In this document: positions 1-10,617 of the stretch, piece after piece | Layout: each line of letters starts with the position of its first letter | Position numbering within the stretch: position 1 is the stretch's first letter | DNA from: Eriocheir sinensis | Taxonomy: Eukaryota > Arthropoda > Malacostraca > Decapoda > Varunidae | Length of the DNA: 64,000 bases | NCBI RefSeq assembly: GCF_024679095.1 | Contig: NC_066515.1 | Span: 23,777,217-23,841,216 of the forward strand | Direction of reading: 5' to 3' | The notes under the pieces: model-generated | Told to the model about the DNA's origin: nothing | What the model saw: only the letters and a program-made list of their open reading frames with translations | The model's database searches: none | Program-made: the position numbers and the translations under genes

Positions 1-150
1 CTTCGACTATTCACATTAACCTTTTTGCTGCTGCTGCTGCTGCTATTAACAACTATATATGGTTTCTGCATGACAATATTTGCTGCTACGGCTATTTACA
101 ATTTCTACGGATTTTGGGTATTGCAACAAACCCATACACTGTTGATCGAA

Positions 151-280
151 ACAACCCCGTAGCTTTTGTTACAACACCGCACACTTTCTTTACAACCACG
201 TATGCTTTCAAAACAATTCTGTACCCTTTTGTTACAACCCCATGTGCTTTTATAACAACGTGCACTCTTTCGTAACAATT
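151..280. repeat. 21-bp minisatellite, about six degenerate units
   Basis: Units of 20-21 bp start at 151, 171, 192, 213, 234 and 255. Each begins ACAAC or ACAAT and ends in a T-rich stretch such as CTTTTGTT. The flanking bases 1-150 are complex sequence with a short CTG run near 29-43, and no gene is visible there. Confidence 0.7.
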
Positions 281-470
281 AATTTCCTGACCAAATATAA
301 GAGGATTAGGCCTACGGGGGACACCTCTTGAAAAAAAAAACGCGCCAAGACTTTTACCTCAAATCAAGGTGGTGTGGAAATAAAGTCAACACACGAACAC
401 ACGCACAGTACCATACACCCCGTTATACAGTGTCTCCGCCATACGAAGACACACATATACGGTTGAGAGG

Positions 471-657
471 GCTGATCCTCGATGATGTATGGTTGAATGT
501 CTGCAGTAAGGGTTATAAGTGATGATTTCTAAACGCAAGTAAATATACGTAACGAAAAATGGTTGATTAAAATGCCTTTTGTTTCCTTAGGGATGATTCT
601 TGATGACATATGATTGTATGTCTGCAAGAAGGGTTATACGTGATGATTTCTATACAG
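471..657. repeat. Diverged 121-bp tandem duplication
   Basis: The stretch ending GGTTATAAGTGATGATTTCT at about 511-530 recurs at 632-651 with few changes, together with the preceding TGTATGTCTGC-type sequence. The spacing is 121 bp. Only about 65 bp of each unit is clearly conserved. Confidence 0.65.
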
Positions 658-1427
658 TTCTCCTGTCCACCCTGACACCCTCTGTAACACCTTAACCTCT
701 TCTACCCAGTCTTTTCTTACCCCTGCCCCATTAATTGTGACTGCTTTAGTTCCTTAATCCTAAATACTTCAGTCACCCATCGAAATAAAGAAAATGGAGC
801 ACACAGGATGCGTCTACACCTGTGATCAGGTGAAGACTGGTGGTGGGTAGGTTTTAGTCGAGGCGCAGAAGAGGAGAAATCTGGTACGAGGTAGAGAAGA
901 CCTGTTATATTCTATTCATCTTGGTCATAGAAACCATTCGGCTACAGAGGCGCAGGGGCTGGGGAAGAGAAAATTCACAAAATACGTTTTGGAACATTCC
1001 TGACAGCTGATCCATAGTGGCCCACATTGCCCATATGGGTCCCACATCAGACCCATGCTCATAATCATTTGCCCACATATAGCCCACGAAGGGCCCACAT
1101 GGGCCACATGGGCCCAACTTCACCTACTCACAAACCCATATGGCGCCCATATTTTTTGCTGGCTGGGTCTTTTCCCGTAAAAAAGTATTACCCAAAAACT
1201 AGGCCTACTTGTCAGTTAGTTATATACTCCTGGAATTCATTGGACACCACGGAAATTACAGCCATTTGGTACGTTATTCAAAAACTCCACCTTCCTCAAA
1301 ATTATCTACGGTAACCTCAATCTATATCTATCTATCCATCCATCTATCTATCACTTAAAATGTTTTCTCATCAAATCTGTGCTCATTTCAATCGTCTGTC
1401 TGTCCTCATCCTCTTCAGTCAGTTTAC
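658..1427. other. Complex sequence without a recognisable gene
   Basis: No repeat or gene is recognised over most of this stretch. At 1016-1118 there is a cluster of GCCCACAT and CCCATATGGG-like words that is partly palindromic. A short CTAT/CATC run lies at 1320-1350. Short open frames on both strands here follow the GCCCACAT words and are not convincing. Confidence 0.5.
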
Positions 1428-1772
1428 CTCTTTCAACAATTATCTTTCATTCTTTACTTCCTAACTCTTCCTCGCCTACTTTTTCCCTTTCATCCTTCTC
1501 CTTCCATCTTCCTCCTTGTCAGTTCATTACACGACTAAGACATCTAACACTATCAACCTCCTCGCTAGTGTTGAGTACTCCATTCTGTTCCTGTGCTTAT
1601 CTCTTTCAACATAATTATCTTTCATACTTCACTTCTTAACTTTTCCTTGCCTACTTATTCCCTTTCATCCTTCTCCTTCCATCTTCCTCCTTGTCAGTTC
1701 ACTACACGACTATGGGATCTTACACTATCCACCTCTAAGCTAGTGTTGCGTACTCCATTCTGTTCCTGCAAA
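1428..1772. repeat. 173-bp tandem duplication, pyrimidine-rich
   Basis: Unit 1 (1428-1600) and unit 2 (1601-1772) both begin CTCTTTCAAC and share the inner CCTTGTCAGTTCA and ACTCCATTCTGTTCCTG stretches. Two short open frames through it are simply the two units translated. A partial third relative lies at 4268-4345. Confidence 0.8.
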
Positions 1773-2190
1773 TGCTTTAATTAATCTCATATCGTCACCT
1801 GGTCCTCTGTCTGCCCTCACGGTGTCTACAATTCCTATAGGTTGCCACTTTTACTTTCAATGTATACTTGTTATTAGTTCTACGTATGATATGACCTTCC
1901 CAAGTTAATCATTCTTGTCATCGTAAGAATATATTTAGCCCCATGTGCTCGCTGTTTTCTAGCATTGTCACCCCTTAGTCTGCAGGAAACCGTGAAGAAG
2001 AACGTGGCTTGTAATGTCGGGGACTTAAGTAAAACAGGAGTTAGACTAATTTATACCTGTTTTTATTATCCAGGCGCTGAGGGGTATATAGTATTTGATA
2101 AAGTTTTTTTTTTTTTTCTATTGAAGAGACGATTGTTATGAATCAGAAGAATTTAATCCTCTCAAGAATAACATGCAGACAGTGAGGTTT

Positions 2191-2191
<1 letters not shown>
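1773..2191. other. Complex sequence, nothing recognised
   Basis: Mixed composition with one T run at 2105-2118. No long open frame, RNA gene or repeat was recognised. Confidence 0.5.

Positions 2192-2248
<57 letters not shown>
2192..2248. repeat. (AC)n microsatellite, 57 bp
   Basis: An uninterrupted AC tract. It is followed at 2250-2440 by GC-rich complex sequence containing GGCGGGCGGCGAGGGG-type runs and no gene. Confidence 0.97.
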
Positions 2249-2249
<1 letters not shown>

Positions 2250-2440
2250 TTCCTCACACTCACGCCAGACTTAAAAATGCATGGCCGTACGATTAAGCCT
2301 GACTCCTGAAATGCCACACGGAGGTCAGAGGCGGGCGGCGAGGGGGCTGAGGGGCGGCTGGACTGGGCTGGGTTCTAGATGCGTCGAGTGCCGTCTCCTG
2401 CGGTAGCCAATAGCCATGGGGACACTTAGCCTGATATTAC

Positions 2441-2645
2441 AAGACATTTTCGCCTCTCACATCAGCTATTTCTAAAGGTCAAATAGGGGATCAATCAGGT
2501 TCTAACGAGTGTTTTTTTTATAATTTTTTTTAGGCTCAGGGTACAGAAGGGTCAAACTACCACCAAGGTCATAAAACCACTACTGAAAATGCCCATAACT
2601 CCTACGAAAGGCTCATCAAATATGTGTTTTTGGGCGGCGAAATTT
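2441..2645 (+). mobile_element. Single-unit copy of the dispersed element that forms the 51.5 kb array
   Basis: It shares a leader (AAGACATT, then CATCAGC, then a TCAGGTTCTAACGAGTGT-type block) and one body unit (CAGAAGGGTCAAACTACCAC, GGTCATAAAAC, TCCTACGAAAG, AAATATGTGTTTT) with the 105-bp array at 51433-52502. A T-rich insertion of about 15 bp separates leader and body here. No terminal inverted repeats or target duplications were recognised, so its class is unknown. Confidence 0.8.
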
Positions 2646-3225
2646 AAGTTACACTCCTCCCCTTCTTCCACGCTCATGTTCTTTTTCTCGTTTTCATTCT
2701 AATTTGTTCTACTACTATTACGACTACTACGACTACGATTATAACTACTACTTGTACTATTACTATTACTGTTGCTGGTATTTTTTATTGTTTTTCTTTC
2801 TTTTCTCGTTCTTCTTCGGCATCATCATCATCATGCTTCTTATCTTCATCATATTCTACTTGTTGTTGTTGTAGTTGTTGTTGTCCTCTTCCTCGTCAGT
2901 CTCCCGTTTCAAGTGGCTAGTGAAGGCTGTGGTCAGTGATATTTACATTATTAAGACGTGTTTGGGCAGCAATACATTGGACTTGGGCTCCGAATGAAGA
3001 GTTTACATGGCACCCCTTATCCCTGAGACTGATAGATTGACATTTAAATAGCTGGATAGGTTTATTGACCACCACACGGTACATCCTCTAACTACACAGG
3101 CTGCCAGTAAGAATGATTTATAGAACACATGAATGAATAACATGTCTATAATCTGCTGTATGTGTTTGGAGGCCATTGTATACAAGTTACGGTAAATACA
3201 AGACAAATTTATGTTACCACGAAAT
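2646..3225. other. Complex sequence with ACT, CAT and TTG triplet runs
   Basis: Short triplet runs (CTACTATTACG-type near 2710-2770, ATCATC near 2820, TTGTTG near 2860-2885) are followed by AT-rich sequence. No gene is recognised. Confidence 0.5.
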
Positions 3226-3665
3226 TACAGTGCCTTCAGTTTTAAATCCAAGAAATGGTAATGCACTTGTGAGCCATGCCAAGGGGTGGTTGGACATTTA
3301 TAACCTGAATCATTTACAACAACAAGCAAGGCGGTACAACAGTGCGGTATAAATGGAAGAAATAATGCCACGAAAATGCTGTACGCTGTTTTAAATTGAA
3401 GGAATGGTAATGCACGTGATGTTTATGTAAAGAGCGCTCATCTGTTTATAGCCTGAACCACTTACTATTATAGCGCGCAAGAGGCTGTACAAAATGCCAC
3501 TGTAAATATGAATGAAAAAAAGAGGTATTTGTAAGTCCAGTATTCATTTTAAAGATCAAGAAAAGTTGATCTATGCAGACGTCGTTCATCTGTTTATTAC
3601 CTTCACCAGTTATCAAAATATTAAGGCCTGTATGACGCCGTGAATTTTTTATATATTTCCGTAAA
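3226..3665. repeat. Very degenerate tandem repeat of about 150-158 bp, three units
   Basis: Similar blocks start with a TTTAAA word at 3241, 3390 and 3548. Shared words include GGTAATGCAC (units 1 and 2), TCATCTGTTTAT (units 2 and 3) and ATA(A/G)CCTGAA (units 1 and 2). The repeat is old and eroded, and the third unit is the weakest match. Confidence 0.5.
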
Positions 3666-3896
3666 AATGTCCGTACTCCTTTTCTGCTCTCCGTCCTCAA
3701 TCCTTCCTGGCTCTTCCCGCCGCCCCGCCTCCCGCCCCTCCGCTGATGCCTGTGATGAATGTTATTTGGGCCCGTCAATTCCCTCTCCGTGCACCTGTCC
3801 ATACGACTGTCCAGGTGTCCGTCTCACCTGTCCACGTGTCCGTCGGCCCACTAATCAGGCGAGGCCACTGTCAATCCCTTGCTCTGGCGCCCTCCC

Positions 3897-4030
3897 TCTC
3901 TCCTTCCCCCCTCCTCTCCCTGCCTCCCTCCTTCCCTCCTTCTCTCCCTGCCTCCCTCCTTCTCTCCCTGCCTCCCTCCTTCTCTCCCTGCCTCCCTCCT
4001 TCCCTCCTTCTCTCCCTGCCTCCCTCCAGC
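3897..4030. repeat. 20-bp pyrimidine minisatellite
   Basis: The unit TCTCCCTGCCTCCCTCCTTC recurs about six times with small variants, including a few units with an extra CCTTCC. It is followed by a (CTC)n run at about 4077-4110. Confidence 0.85.
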
Positions 4031-4267
4031 CCTTCAGGTAGCAAAAGGTCGCCCGTGGTTAATGCATGTCTCCACTCTCCTCCTCCTCCTCCTCCTCCTC
4101 CTCCTCCTCCTGCTTCTGCTTCTTCTCCTCCTGCTCTTCCTCTTTTCCTATTGTTATTTGCTTTATCCTTCTTTTTCTATTTGCCTCGTTCATTGTCTCT
4201 GTTTCTCTCTATCTTTATTTCATCTTCTCCCTCATCTTTTTCATTGTTTTCTCTCGATTCGCATGCA

Positions 4268-4345
4268 AGTTTACCTCTTTCAACATTATTCTCTTTTACT
4301 CTTTATTTCTTTACTCCTCTTCGCCTACTTCTTCCCTTTTATCTT
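4268..4345 (+). repeat. Dispersed partial copy of the 1428-1772 repeat
   Basis: GTTTACCTCTTTCAACA followed by TCGCCTACTTCTTCCCTTTT matches the start and middle of the 173-bp units at 1.4-1.8 kb, which have the same words in the same order. Confidence 0.65.
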
Positions 4346-5158
4346 TAACCTCTCTGCCTCTCTGCTTACTTACTGTACTCCCTAACTTTTCTACTTTAAC
4401 TTACTCTCTCAAACTTCTCTTCATTTCTACTCTCAACTAACTTTTACTGCTCTCTACTTCTCTAGTTTCCTCTACTTTTACTCAAACTCTTACTTTAACG
4501 CACTCTCTGCTTCTCTCAATTCTCCTTCCACCTCCTGTCTCTCTGCCATCATCTTCCCATCCTCTCCACATCAATCCCTGGCCTATTTACTTCAGCCTTC
4601 CTGCCTCTGTTTCCTTCTTGTCTGTCCGCCTGTCTCCCACACTTTCCTCCTCCTCCTCCTCCTCTCTCCTTGTCTTCCCACGCTCTCCGCCTACCTGCCT
4701 GTTCCTCCTTCTCTCCTCCTCCTCTTCCTCGTGTCTGACTTCCTCTCTTTATTGCTGTCAACGCTGTGCCTTCCTCTTTCTCTTCCTCTTTACTCTTTCT
4801 CTTCCTCTTTACTCTTTATTCTTCTTTTTCCCTCTTGTTTTATCTCATTTTATTGTTCTTTCTTCATTTTTTCTCCATTCTTTTCATCTCTTCTTTTCCC
4901 CCTTTTCGTTTTAATCTGTTTTTCTTTTCCTTTTCTTTTCCTTCTTTTGAATATCATACATACTATCTGTTTTGTCTTCGTTTCTTCCTGTCTTCATTGC
5001 TGCGCTTCCCATTCACATATCTTTACTTATAGTTATGCATATCTTCCTTTTTTTCCATTTCTCTTTCTCCTTTGCTTCCTTCTACCATTTGATCAATATA
5101 TAGGCCTACCACTATTATTTTTTCTTCCCCTTGCATGTCTCTCAACCTATCCTCTTCT

Positions 5159-5230
5159 TAGCGGGCTTTTTTTTTATTATTGTTTTCTTTGTGCCCTTGA
5201 GCTGTCTCCTTTGTTGTAAAAAAAAAAATA
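5159..5230 (+). mobile_element. Poly(A) retroposon family, copy F (5'-truncated)
   Basis: In sense orientation it reads TAGCGGGCT, a T-rich spacer, GTGCCCTTGAGCTGTCTCC, TTTGTTGT and then an A tract. Only the last ~70 bp of the family is present, so it is truncated at its 5' side. It lies inside the polypyrimidine domain, directly next to a segment (5231-5312) that recurs at 7078-7170. Confidence 0.8.
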
Positions 5231-5312
5231 CCTACACAGTTATTCACACGTCAATTTGTATCTTCATTTGTCTTCTTTATTCCTCTTCGTTCACCTGTTT
5301 TCCTCACCTGTA
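5231..5312 (+). repeat. Dispersed segment shared with 7078-7170
   Basis: ACACGTCAA(T/C)TTGTAT, CTTTATTCCTCTTCG and CTCACCTGTATT occur in the same order at 7078-7170. Both copies lie within about 70 bp of a member of the poly(A) retroposon family. Confidence 0.7.
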
Positions 5313-5419
5313 TTTCTGCCTCTTCCTTCTTTCATTCGTGTTTCTCCTCCTCCCTCTTTTCTTTAGTCTCCCTTCATCCTTGCGTCTCTTCCTTCCTCCT
5401 TTCCTCCATCTCTTCCTTG

Positions 5420-5481
5420 TCTTCTTTCTTCCATCCTTTCTTCACTTTCTCCTCCCCTTCCTTTCTTCTTGACATTTTCTC

Positions 5482-5572
<91 letters not shown>

Positions 5573-5735
5573 GTCTTACTTCCTTTCTTCCATCTTTCCT
5601 CACTTTTTCATCCCCTTCCTTTCTTCTTGCCATTTCCTCTCCTTTCTCTCTCTCTCCTCTTCTCTCTTCCTTATCTTCCTTCCTTTCTTTTTTCCATCTT
5701 TCCTCACCTTCTCATCCCCTTCCTTCCTCTTTCTT
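5420..5735. repeat. Three related CT-rich units around an 81-bp (CT)n tract
   Basis: Blocks at about 5420-5485, 5578-5642 and 5680-5735 share CCATC(T/C)TTTC, CCCCTTCCTT and similar words. An uninterrupted CT run spans 5487-5567, and a shorter run lies at 5645-5670. Confidence 0.75.
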
Positions 5736-5951
5736 CCCTCACCTACATTTCCTTCCTCCGTCTCCTTCCTGCAGATCTTTACCTCCTTGTCTCCTCCATG
5801 CACTCACTGCCTCCCCTCATTTTTCCCTCCTTCCCTCCCCTCTTCTCTTCCCTCTCTCCCTCCCTTCCTCCGTGCTTCACTTTACCTCCGTCTCCTCCGC
5901 GACTTATTGATCCCCTTGTATTTCCGGGTGAAGCAATAAATCAACCAGGAG

Positions 5952-5954
<3 letters not shown>

Positions 5955-5993
<39 letters not shown>

Positions 5994-6032
5994 CTCTTCT
6001 TTCACTCTTTTCATGTTGCTTTCATACCTTTC

Positions 6033-6095
<63 letters not shown>
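5955..6095. repeat. (CA)n and (TC)n microsatellites
   Basis: A CA tract at about 5957-5990 is followed after some 43 bp by a TC tract at 6034-6095. From 6096 to 6439 there is complex, moderately AT-rich sequence with no gene recognised. Confidence 0.95.
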
Positions 6096-6098
<3 letters not shown>

Positions 6099-6439
6099 AC
6101 ATCGGGACTCAAAAATCTTAGGTGAAGGTTCATTTCATACTCAAATTAAAAAGCATCACCGCACCCGTCCCTTTGTTGACATTCCGGCTGTCAGCGCGTC
6201 CCAAACCTTGGCGGCGGCGGCGTCATCGGGTTAGCCATAGAGAAACGCACCATAATCCAAGACAACTTAAATGTTTAGAAGCAATGAATAGACAGAATAA
6301 ATGTTAGAAATCCGTTGCCTCAAGATGAAATGTTCTGTTGAAAAGTGTCGTAATTAACATTGTTGTCTAGTCAATCCCGAAAACAAATAACTGCTACGAG
6401 AATAATTATAATCCAGTATATTTATTTCAACCTTAATTT

Positions 6440-6988
6440 AAGTAGGGAGTCACTTGAAAAATACAGTCTGCAGAAAAAGGTATTGAATGGGTAGTAGGCT
6501 AAAGTATAAGGTACAATATAGTGTAAAGAATAGGCAGCAGGCTTAAGTAGGCAGTCACTTGAAAATATAGCCTAGAGAAAACGGTATTGAATAGGCAGTA
6601 TAATATAGGCTAAAATGTAAAGTATAGTATAGTGTAAAGAATTAAGTATAGTATAGTATAAAAATAGGTAGTAGGCTTAAGTAGGCAGTCACTTGAAAAT
6701 ATAGTCTGCAGAAAACGGTATTGAATAGGCAGTATATAGGCTAAAATGTAAAGTATAGTATAGTGTAAAGAATTAAGTATAGTATAGTATAAAAATAGGT
6801 AGTAGGCTTAAGTAGGCAGTCACTTGAAAATATAGTCTGCAGAAAACGGTATTGAATAGGCAGTATACAGGCTAAAATGTAAAGTATAGTATAGTGTAAA
6901 GAATTAAGTATAGTATAGTATAAAAATAGGTAGTAGGCTTAAGTAGGCAGTCACTTCAGAAATATAGTCTGCAGAAAACAGCATTGAC
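6440..6988. repeat. Tandem array with units of about 131 bp
   Basis: AAGTAGG(C/G)AGTCACTT marks unit starts at 6440, 6545, 6679, 6810 and 6941. Periods are 105, 134, 131 and 131 bp, and the last unit is cut off near 6988. Units contain AGTATAGTATAGT and GGTAGTAGGCTTAAG words. The 6679 and 6810 units are almost identical, so the last duplication is recent. No long open frame crosses the array. Confidence 0.92.
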
Positions 6989-7077
6989 ACCAAGCAGAGT
7001 ATGAACAAAATATCTGATTGTATTAAAAGGGCATCACGCATACTCACCCTTCTACCTCTCACCCTTTCCTCTTCTTA

Positions 7078-7170
7078 CCATACACCGTTACACACACGTC
7101 AACTTGTATCGTCATCAATGTCCTTCCTTTCTCCCTCTTTATTCCTCTTCGATCACCTGTTCTCCTCACC
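7078..7170 (+). repeat. Dispersed segment shared with 5231-5312
   Basis: Same ordered words as at 5231-5312 (ACACGTCAA, TTGTAT, CTTTATTCCTCTTCG, CTCACCTGTATT), with an extra insertion of about 12 bp in the middle. Confidence 0.7.
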
Positions 7171-7236
7171 TGTATTCCTTATTGATTGTATTGTTAAACT
7201 GAGCTCCCAAGGATATCGTGCAACGTCTAATGGATG

Positions 7237-7425
7237 TTTTTTTTTTTTTTTTGTTGTTTTTTTTACAGTAGCGGAAACAGTTCAAGGGCAAAAAAAAGGA
7301 AACGATAATGAAAAAAAGCCCGCTACTCACTGCTCCTACAAAAGAGTCGAGGAGTGGCCGAAAGATAGGTCAATTTCGGGAACAGAGGTGTCCTGATACC
7401 CTCCTCCCCTTGCCTTGAAAAATAG
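7237..7425 (-). mobile_element. Poly(A) retroposon family, copy A (longest copy)
   Basis: Read on the minus strand it holds GGTATCAGGACACCTCTG, CCGAAATTGACCTA, GGCCACTCCTCG, AGCGGGCT and CCTTGAACTGTTTCC, then ends in a long A tract (T tract at 7237-7264 on the plus strand). At about 190 bp it is the longest of nine copies. No protein-coding part is present. The short open frames on it are accidental. Confidence 0.78.
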
Positions 7426-7750
7426 CAAAGATGAAGGTGAATTAAAAGCTTGTGGTATTGAGCGAAATCGTTACTGTCTGAGAGTCTTAATGTTGAGTTC
7501 CTGCATTTTCTTGTATAATTCACCCAAAAAATAAATAACTCAAATCACAAAGAGGTCAGTAAGAGTGGGATATCCAGAATAGCAAGTTAATTATTCACTT
7601 GGTGTTTATTTACAGCAAAGGAGAATGTAATGTTTAGCACGAGATTAATGCTTTAGTAGATCGCGACCTTTTCCTCGAGTCAATACAAAGCAAATTACTT
7701 GAAATTAGATACGCTGCAACAGCCTAATTTGGGTTTGGTCTATATGTCAG
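7426..7750. other. Complex AT-rich sequence, nothing recognised
   Basis: No repeat, RNA gene or credible coding frame was recognised. Confidence 0.5.
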
Positions 7751-8030
7751 ATGTGGGTGTTTGAAAATGGTATGCTATGTTGGTGTGCATGTTGTGTGAG
7801 TGTGTGTACGTGGGGGGGGGGGGGAGGGGAGTGTTTGTAAAAGGTGTGCCATGTTGGGGTGTATGTTATGTGAGTGTTTGTATGTATGTGATGTATGACT
7901 ATGTGTAATGTGGGTGTTTGTGAAAGGTATGCTATGTTGGTGTGTATGTTATGTGAGTGTATGTATATATGTGTGTGTTGTATGTGTAATGTGGGTTTGT
8001 TTGAGGTATATGTGTGTGTATATGTGCAAG
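7751..8030. repeat. GT-rich minisatellite of about 80 bp
   Basis: ATGTGGGTGTTTG, GGTATGCTATGTTGG and TGTATGTTATGTGAGTGT recur in order at about 7751, 7830 and 7909, with a partial unit near 7989. A run of about 13 G residues with a GAGGGGA tail interrupts the first unit at 7812. Confidence 0.8.
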
Positions 8031-8216
8031 GCGTGTGTCTGGGTATACTGAGGGGTGTGTTAACTCTACGAACTATATGTGAAAAGGAAGGATGTGAGGG
8101 ACTGGATAATCAATACCTTAAAGTCAAACCACAAAAAACAAAAACAAAAAAATCGTGAAGCACTTCCAAATCAAACAGGAGACAAGAGGAGTTCCGAAAG
8201 ATTGAACATAGGGGTA

Positions 8217-8243
8217 TACGTGTGTGTGTGTGTGTAGGGGTAT

Positions 8244-8287
<44 letters not shown>

Positions 8288-8391
8288 AAGCCGAAGTCAA
8301 GCCCCGAACGCGGACTGTGGATCTGACGCGATGTTTGATTGATCAGAGGGAGCGACGAGACGAGGGTTAAGGAAGCACTTTACTCCCTCCT

Positions 8392-8431
<40 letters not shown>

Positions 8432-8653
8432 TCGTAAGTTAGTTTTATCTCATCTTTGTCTTGTACTTCATAACTTATATCCCATCAATTTCCTTTTTCG
8501 CATAACTTTTACTTCTTTTCTTTCCTCCTCCTCCTCCGCCTCCTTCTTCTTCTTCTTCTTCTTCTTCTTCTTCTTCTTCTTCGTCTTTCTTCTTTTTCTT
8601 CTTCTCCCCCAAAATGACAGACTTCTTCCGACTTATTGTATGTATATGTGTGT

Positions 8654-8716
<63 letters not shown>

Positions 8717-8776
8717 AATAAATACACCCTCTTCTTGTTACAACCGGCATTTGGGTGCTTCAAACGCCGCATACTG

Positions 8777-8812
<36 letters not shown>

Positions 8813-8991
8813 GGATAATTCCATTCCCCGCGGCCATTTACTCTTGAAAACGACAAAAGTTGCTACAAAGGACCCGCCGGAAACAGCAGCAACCAACACG
8901 GGCAAATAGGGAGGAGGAGGAGGAAGAGGAGGAGGAGGAAAGGCTGAAAGAAGAGAAGAAAGAGGAGAAGGACCGGAATGAAATGGGGAGC

Positions 8992-9045
<54 letters not shown>
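8217..9045. repeat. Microsatellite cluster: GT, GA, CTT, GA, CA, GGA, GA
   Basis: GT lies at 8246-8285, GA at about 8404-8431, CTT at 8543-8582, GA at 8658-8713, CA at about 8780-8811, GGA at about 8912-8940 and GA at 8995-9044. The sequence between tracts is short and unremarkable. All open frames here are repeat translations such as Arg-Glu or Ser-Leu runs. Confidence 0.95.
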
Positions 9046-9046
<1 letters not shown>

Positions 9047-9139
9047 AAGTAAGAAGAATAGGTACCTCTTAGAATGGGGTAAAAAAGAGGGTTGTTAAGG
9101 GAAATGAATAGGAGAAAGTCGTGTGTCTTCATAACAACA

Positions 9140-9365
9140 CACCCTCGCATACGCCCACCCCTGCATTCACCTCGGCCCGGCCACGCCCACACCCACCCAC
9201 CTCCCCACGCTCCCACACCGCCACGCCCTCGCACTCACCGTTTACCTATTGACTCACACACGTCCTACAGTCACGCATTCTTCTTTTATCCACAGTCGAC
9301 TATTCAAGACCCTCACACGCCCACACACACGCCCGCACACACGCCCGCACACACGCCTCCTATTC
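9140..9365. repeat. C/A-rich degenerate repeat
   Basis: CACGCCCACACC-type words dominate and end in three near-identical CACACACGCCCG units around 9320-9355. The plus strand is poor in G. No gene. Confidence 0.6.
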
Positions 9366-9555
9366 CCGTTATGTCTTTTTATTCAGTCATTTGTATAGGT
9401 GTTTGTATAGACAGTGCTTTCATCTTCACTCACGCACTTTCTCACCTTCCTTAGACACCTGTAGCTCATGTTCATCGCCTTCCTGTGCCTCAATACACCT
9501 GCAAACCACTACTTTTAAATCCTGTATCTCCTATGTTGCTGCCTTGTCAATTATA

Positions 9556-9904
9556 TTCACTTTGTTATGTATAGAAAGTCTCAGTAAGGAAGATTAGATG
9601 ATTTTTCTGAGTCAAGATGTATGGTAACTTTTTGTGGTTTTGTTAGGTTAGGTTAAGTTTAGGGTATCTTCAAACACATGATGGCAAGCAACTCGTGGTA
9701 TAAATCAACAAAGAATGACGTCACTTTGTTGTATAGAAAGTCTCATTAGTAGGGAAGCATATATAAATTTTCTGAATCAGACCTATAGTAACTGTTTGTG
9801 GTTTTGTTAGATTATATTAAGTTTAGCTTATCTTCAGACACATGATAGCCAGCACCTTATGGTATAAATCAACAAGGAATGACCTCACTTTGTTGTATAG
9901 AAAG
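9556..9904. repeat. Satellite family member, two units of about 163 bp
   Basis: ATAGAAAGTCTCA starts at 9571 and 9733, and a third start at 9897 is cut off after eight bases (periods 162 and 164 bp). Each unit has ordered words that also occur in the 62.6 kb array: ATATATAA, a CTGTTTGTGGTTTTG block, a TTTAG..TATCTTC block, ACACATGAT and ATCAACAA(A/G)GAATGAC. It is a diverged member of the same family. Confidence 0.82.
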
Positions 9905-10290
9905 ACGCCCCTGTCACCTCTATACTTAAACCCTCTCTATAGCTTCTCTGTATCGACCTTTTCTTGTACCTTTGACCCACTACAAACCCTACATAACCCT
10001 CTGTAGCTTACCCGTATCCACCTTTCCTATGCCTTCACGCCCCTGCCAACCCTGCTCAGCACTACCTTCTGTAACCTCGCCTCGTAACCCCACCTCTGTA
10101 TCCACCTCTTCTTCTGTCCTGACGCCCCTGCCAACACTAAGTAGCCAAGTATCCACCTTTTCTTATGCCTTACCCCTGCCAACCCTACTTCCTCCCTCTG
10201 TAGCTTCTGTATACACACGCCTCGTAACCACGCCCCGTAGCCGCCTCCTTCCCACGCCCACTCGTCCTCTGGCCACGCCCTGACCATAAG
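9905..10290. repeat. Degenerate C-rich tandem repeat, 50-130 bp spacing
   Basis: (C)GCCCCTG(C/T)CAA-like words occur at about 9906, 10039, 10121 and 10173. They are followed in each case by TGTA(G/A)C and GTATCCACCT words. Spacing is irregular and the array is eroded. Confidence 0.5.
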
Positions 10291-10492
10291 ATTTCATTGC
10301 ATGCGGCTCTCGTGATTGTGGGGTCGTGTGCGCCGCCCCAGGCAGACTATTGCTCCTGCAGGGGTAGTGGCGGGTCGTCCACGCTCCTAAGTGGCACTCG
10401 TGGCACCTCCAGGCTGGCACACATGACCACTCTCCCCTCCCCCCCTCTCCTGTGCCTCCTCCTCCTCCCCCCTGCACTCCTCTCCTCTCTCG

Positions 10493-10524
<32 letters not shown>

Positions 10525-10617
10525 CATCCTCGCCAAGTAAGAAAATTGTGTTGGGTTTTCGTCTCTTGTGGGAAAACTTTGGTGTCTGACGAGTGAGTGG
10601 CCTTGTGCCTTTAATTG

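Larger units (their letters stand above)
3640..5920 (+). other. 2.3-kb polypyrimidine domain
   Basis: The plus strand is dominated by C and T, with few G or A residues, from the CCTCAATCC region to about 5920. Open frames of up to 234 codons here are Ser/Leu/Phe/Pro runs produced by CT-rich sequence, overlapping in several frames, and are not genes. The domain contains the minisatellites and the retroposon copy listed separately. Confidence 0.85.

Noticed and set aside
9640..9660. TTAGGTTAGG, the arthropod telomere repeat
   Set aside because: Only two units, lying inside a satellite unit whose sister copy has TTAGATTATATTAAG at the same place. Not a telomeric array.
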